This document shows, piece by piece, positions 4,382 to 5,591 of a stretch of 5,591 bases of DNA (its first letter is position 1; every line of letters begins with the position of its first letter). The translations under genes and the position numbers were made by a program. Location of the stretch: positions 1 through 5,591 of the forward strand of contig JACCRA010000521.1 of NCBI GenBank assembly GCA_013813825.1. Reading direction: 5' to 3'. The notes below the pieces were generated by a model. That model was given only the letters and a program-made list of their open reading frames with translations, made no database searches and was not told the origin of the DNA. Source of the stretch: Pyrinomonadaceae bacterium. GTDB lineage: Bacteria > Acidobacteriota > Blastocatellia > Pyrinomonadales > Pyrinomonadaceae.

Positions 4382-5591
4382 TTAGCGGTAATCAATCATC
4401 CGCGCATTGAACTTAGTCGTGACGCGCCCGACTGGATAGAGATTCATTCGCCGATCCCAGTAAGGCGAGCGCATGTAAAAGAAGCGCAGGCGCTCGCGGG
4501 CGCTCGCCGCGAATTGCGGGTCATCCAGCAGACGCTGCTCAAACTCTTTTCGCAGATTTTCGTCTTTCGCCAGCATGTCGCGCGCCAGCTTTTCCAACAC
4601 ATAGTCTTCCCCGCCCTCTTTTTGCTCGAAGATCGGATTGAAGAAGCCCCACGCGACGAAAGAATCCGGCGCGTCAGGCTCAAGTAAGTGCATTGCGACC
4701 CGCCCGCCGGCCTGCGCCAACGGGACGACGACAGTGCCCGACGGATACGTGTGCCGCTCGGTCACAAGCTGATTCTTCTGCGACACGAGCAGCCGGCCTT
4801 CAAAAGAACTTGCGGCCCACTTCACATCACTGAAGCGGTAGCTTTCGACTTCGAGCGTCAACGGCTCGGTTAATTTTTGCAAGCGTAAACCATGCGCGGC
4901 CAGCACCTCGACGACGGCCGTCCACTGCGGCGGAACAAAATAATAAAGCGGCGGGGTGACAGAAACGCTGGCCCGCGCTTCGTTAAAAAAAGGGACGGTC
5001 AGAGCAAGCGGCTGGTCGCCGTAAACGACGCGCACCGCGCCGGAGATGTCGCTCATTTCCCGACGGAACTCCACTGCCTTGAGCGTCAGCGGCACGGACT
5101 TGTCTGTAAAATCAACTCTCAACGCCACCTTGCGCGCCGGATCATAATTCGCTCCATCGGCGATCACCTGCTCATCCGTCGCCCGCACCATCTTGAGCAA
5201 ACTTTCTGGATCACGGTTCACGTCTTCGAGCGCGGCCTTCAACAGATCGTATGTCCCGCGCACGCGCAAGCGGTGCTCTTTTAGCATGTGCGTCTCGATG
5301 AGCAGCGCCGGTCGGTTGCGAATGGGCACATAACCGGTCGCGAAGCGCGGCGAGGCAATAAAGCCTTCGACTCCCTTGCCCGTTGGATCGCGGTTGTCGC
5401 GAAAGACCAGATAAGTGTGAAAAAGATACCCTGCTGCTTCCGCCGCCGGCACGATCCGGCCGTCGAAAGCCGCCTTCATCCAATCGCGTAACGGTTGCGG
5501 GACGTTCTCATGCCCCTCGTACTGATAAGTGACGTGGTAGCGAAAATCCGCGCCGTCCGTAACGTGGCAATCGAGAAAGAGGTCTGGATTC
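4382..5591 (-). CDS. M14-family zinc carboxypeptidase, C-terminal part (start beyond right edge)
   Basis: The frame is open from the right edge to TAA at 4384-4382, giving the last 402 residues. The ATG at 5479 is only internal, because coding similarity continues upstream of it. M14 enzymes are zinc peptidases that trim C-terminal residues or peptidoglycan peptides. The segment LFLDCHVTDGADFRYHVTY at the edge carries the His (codon 5566-5564) expected as the third zinc ligand. RPALLIETHMLK carries the likely catalytic Glu (codon 5296-5294), followed by RVRGTYDLLKAAL, the end of the catalytic domain. The remaining ~280 residues form an additional C-terminal region with VPPQWTAVVEVLAAHG, EVESYRFSDVKWA, HLLEPDAPDSFVAWGFFN and NLYPVGRV, features I recall from a long subgroup of bacterial M14 peptidases. 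The first zinc motif HxxE and any signal peptide are outside the window, so export is likely but unseen. It converges on the small membrane-protein gene, and no terminator of its own is evident. Confidence 0.87.
   Translation of the reverse strand, partial: NPDLFLDCHVTDGADFRYHVTYQYEGHENVPQPLRDWMKAAFDGRIVPAAEAAGYLFHTYLVFRDNRDPTGKGVEGFIASPRFATGYVPIRNRPALLIETHMLKEHRLRVRGTYDLLKAALEDVNRDPESLLKMVRATDEQVIADGANYDPARKVALRVDFTDKSVPLTLKAVEFRREMSDISGAVRVVYGDQPLALTVPFFNEARASVSVTPPLYYFVPPQWTAVVEVLAAHGLRLQKLTEPLTLEVESYRFSDVKWAASSFEGRLLVSQKNQLVTERHTYPSGTVVVPLAQAGGRVAMHLLEPDAPDSFVAWGFFNPIFEQKEGGEDYVLEKLARDMLAKDENLRKEFEQRLLDDPQFAASARERLRFFYMRSPYWDRRMNLYPVGRVTTKFNARMIDYR

Noticed and set aside
5477..5479. ATG at 5479 as the start of the M14 peptidase
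   Set aside because: The same frame stays open to the window edge and encodes the conserved zinc-ligand segment upstream, so this ATG is internal.

Overview
The window looks like chromosomal DNA of a moderately GC-rich, Gram-negative-type bacterium. The gene content, a sigma-54-type promoter and the style of the proteins would fit Acidobacteriota (for example Blastocatellia). That assignment is an inference from memory of related proteins, not a measurement. I see no tRNA, rRNA, CRISPR array, transposase or phage gene.

Layout from left to right. Positions 1-794 (minus strand) hold the first ~264 codons of mutS, which runs off the left edge. It overlaps by one base the stop codon of a 242-residue predicted nuclease (794-1522, minus), which has an Mrr-type N-terminal winged helix and a PD-(D/E)xK-like C-terminal domain. 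The two appear to form a translationally coupled pair. Positions 1523-1744 are non-coding, with a possible promoter for the pair, an 18-bp perfect stem-loop and a degenerate heptanucleotide repeat that runs into the stop codon of the next gene. That gene is ftsH (1745-3538, minus), a complete membrane-anchored AAA+ zinc protease with an altered pore motif and a short C-terminus.

Positions 3539-4128 form a ~590-bp regulatory region between the divergent ftsH and a tiny plus-strand gene. On the ftsH side it holds a sigma-70-like promoter and a leader hairpin. On the other side it holds a well-formed -24/-12 (sigma-54) promoter with upstream dyads, followed by a GNRA-loop hairpin at the expected 5' end of the message. 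The small gene (4129-4275, plus) encodes a 48-residue two-helix membrane protein resembling the lmo0937 family and ends at a strong intrinsic terminator. Positions 4382-5591 (minus) carry the C-terminal 402 residues of an M14-type zinc carboxypeptidase whose start lies beyond the right edge.

Functional reading: mutS plus nuclease is a DNA-maintenance unit; ftsH and the small membrane protein are both envelope or stress-type functions sharing a divergent control region; the M14 peptidase is a separate, convergent unit. The most interesting signals are the nuclease-mutS coupling and the sigma-54 control of a very small membrane protein.
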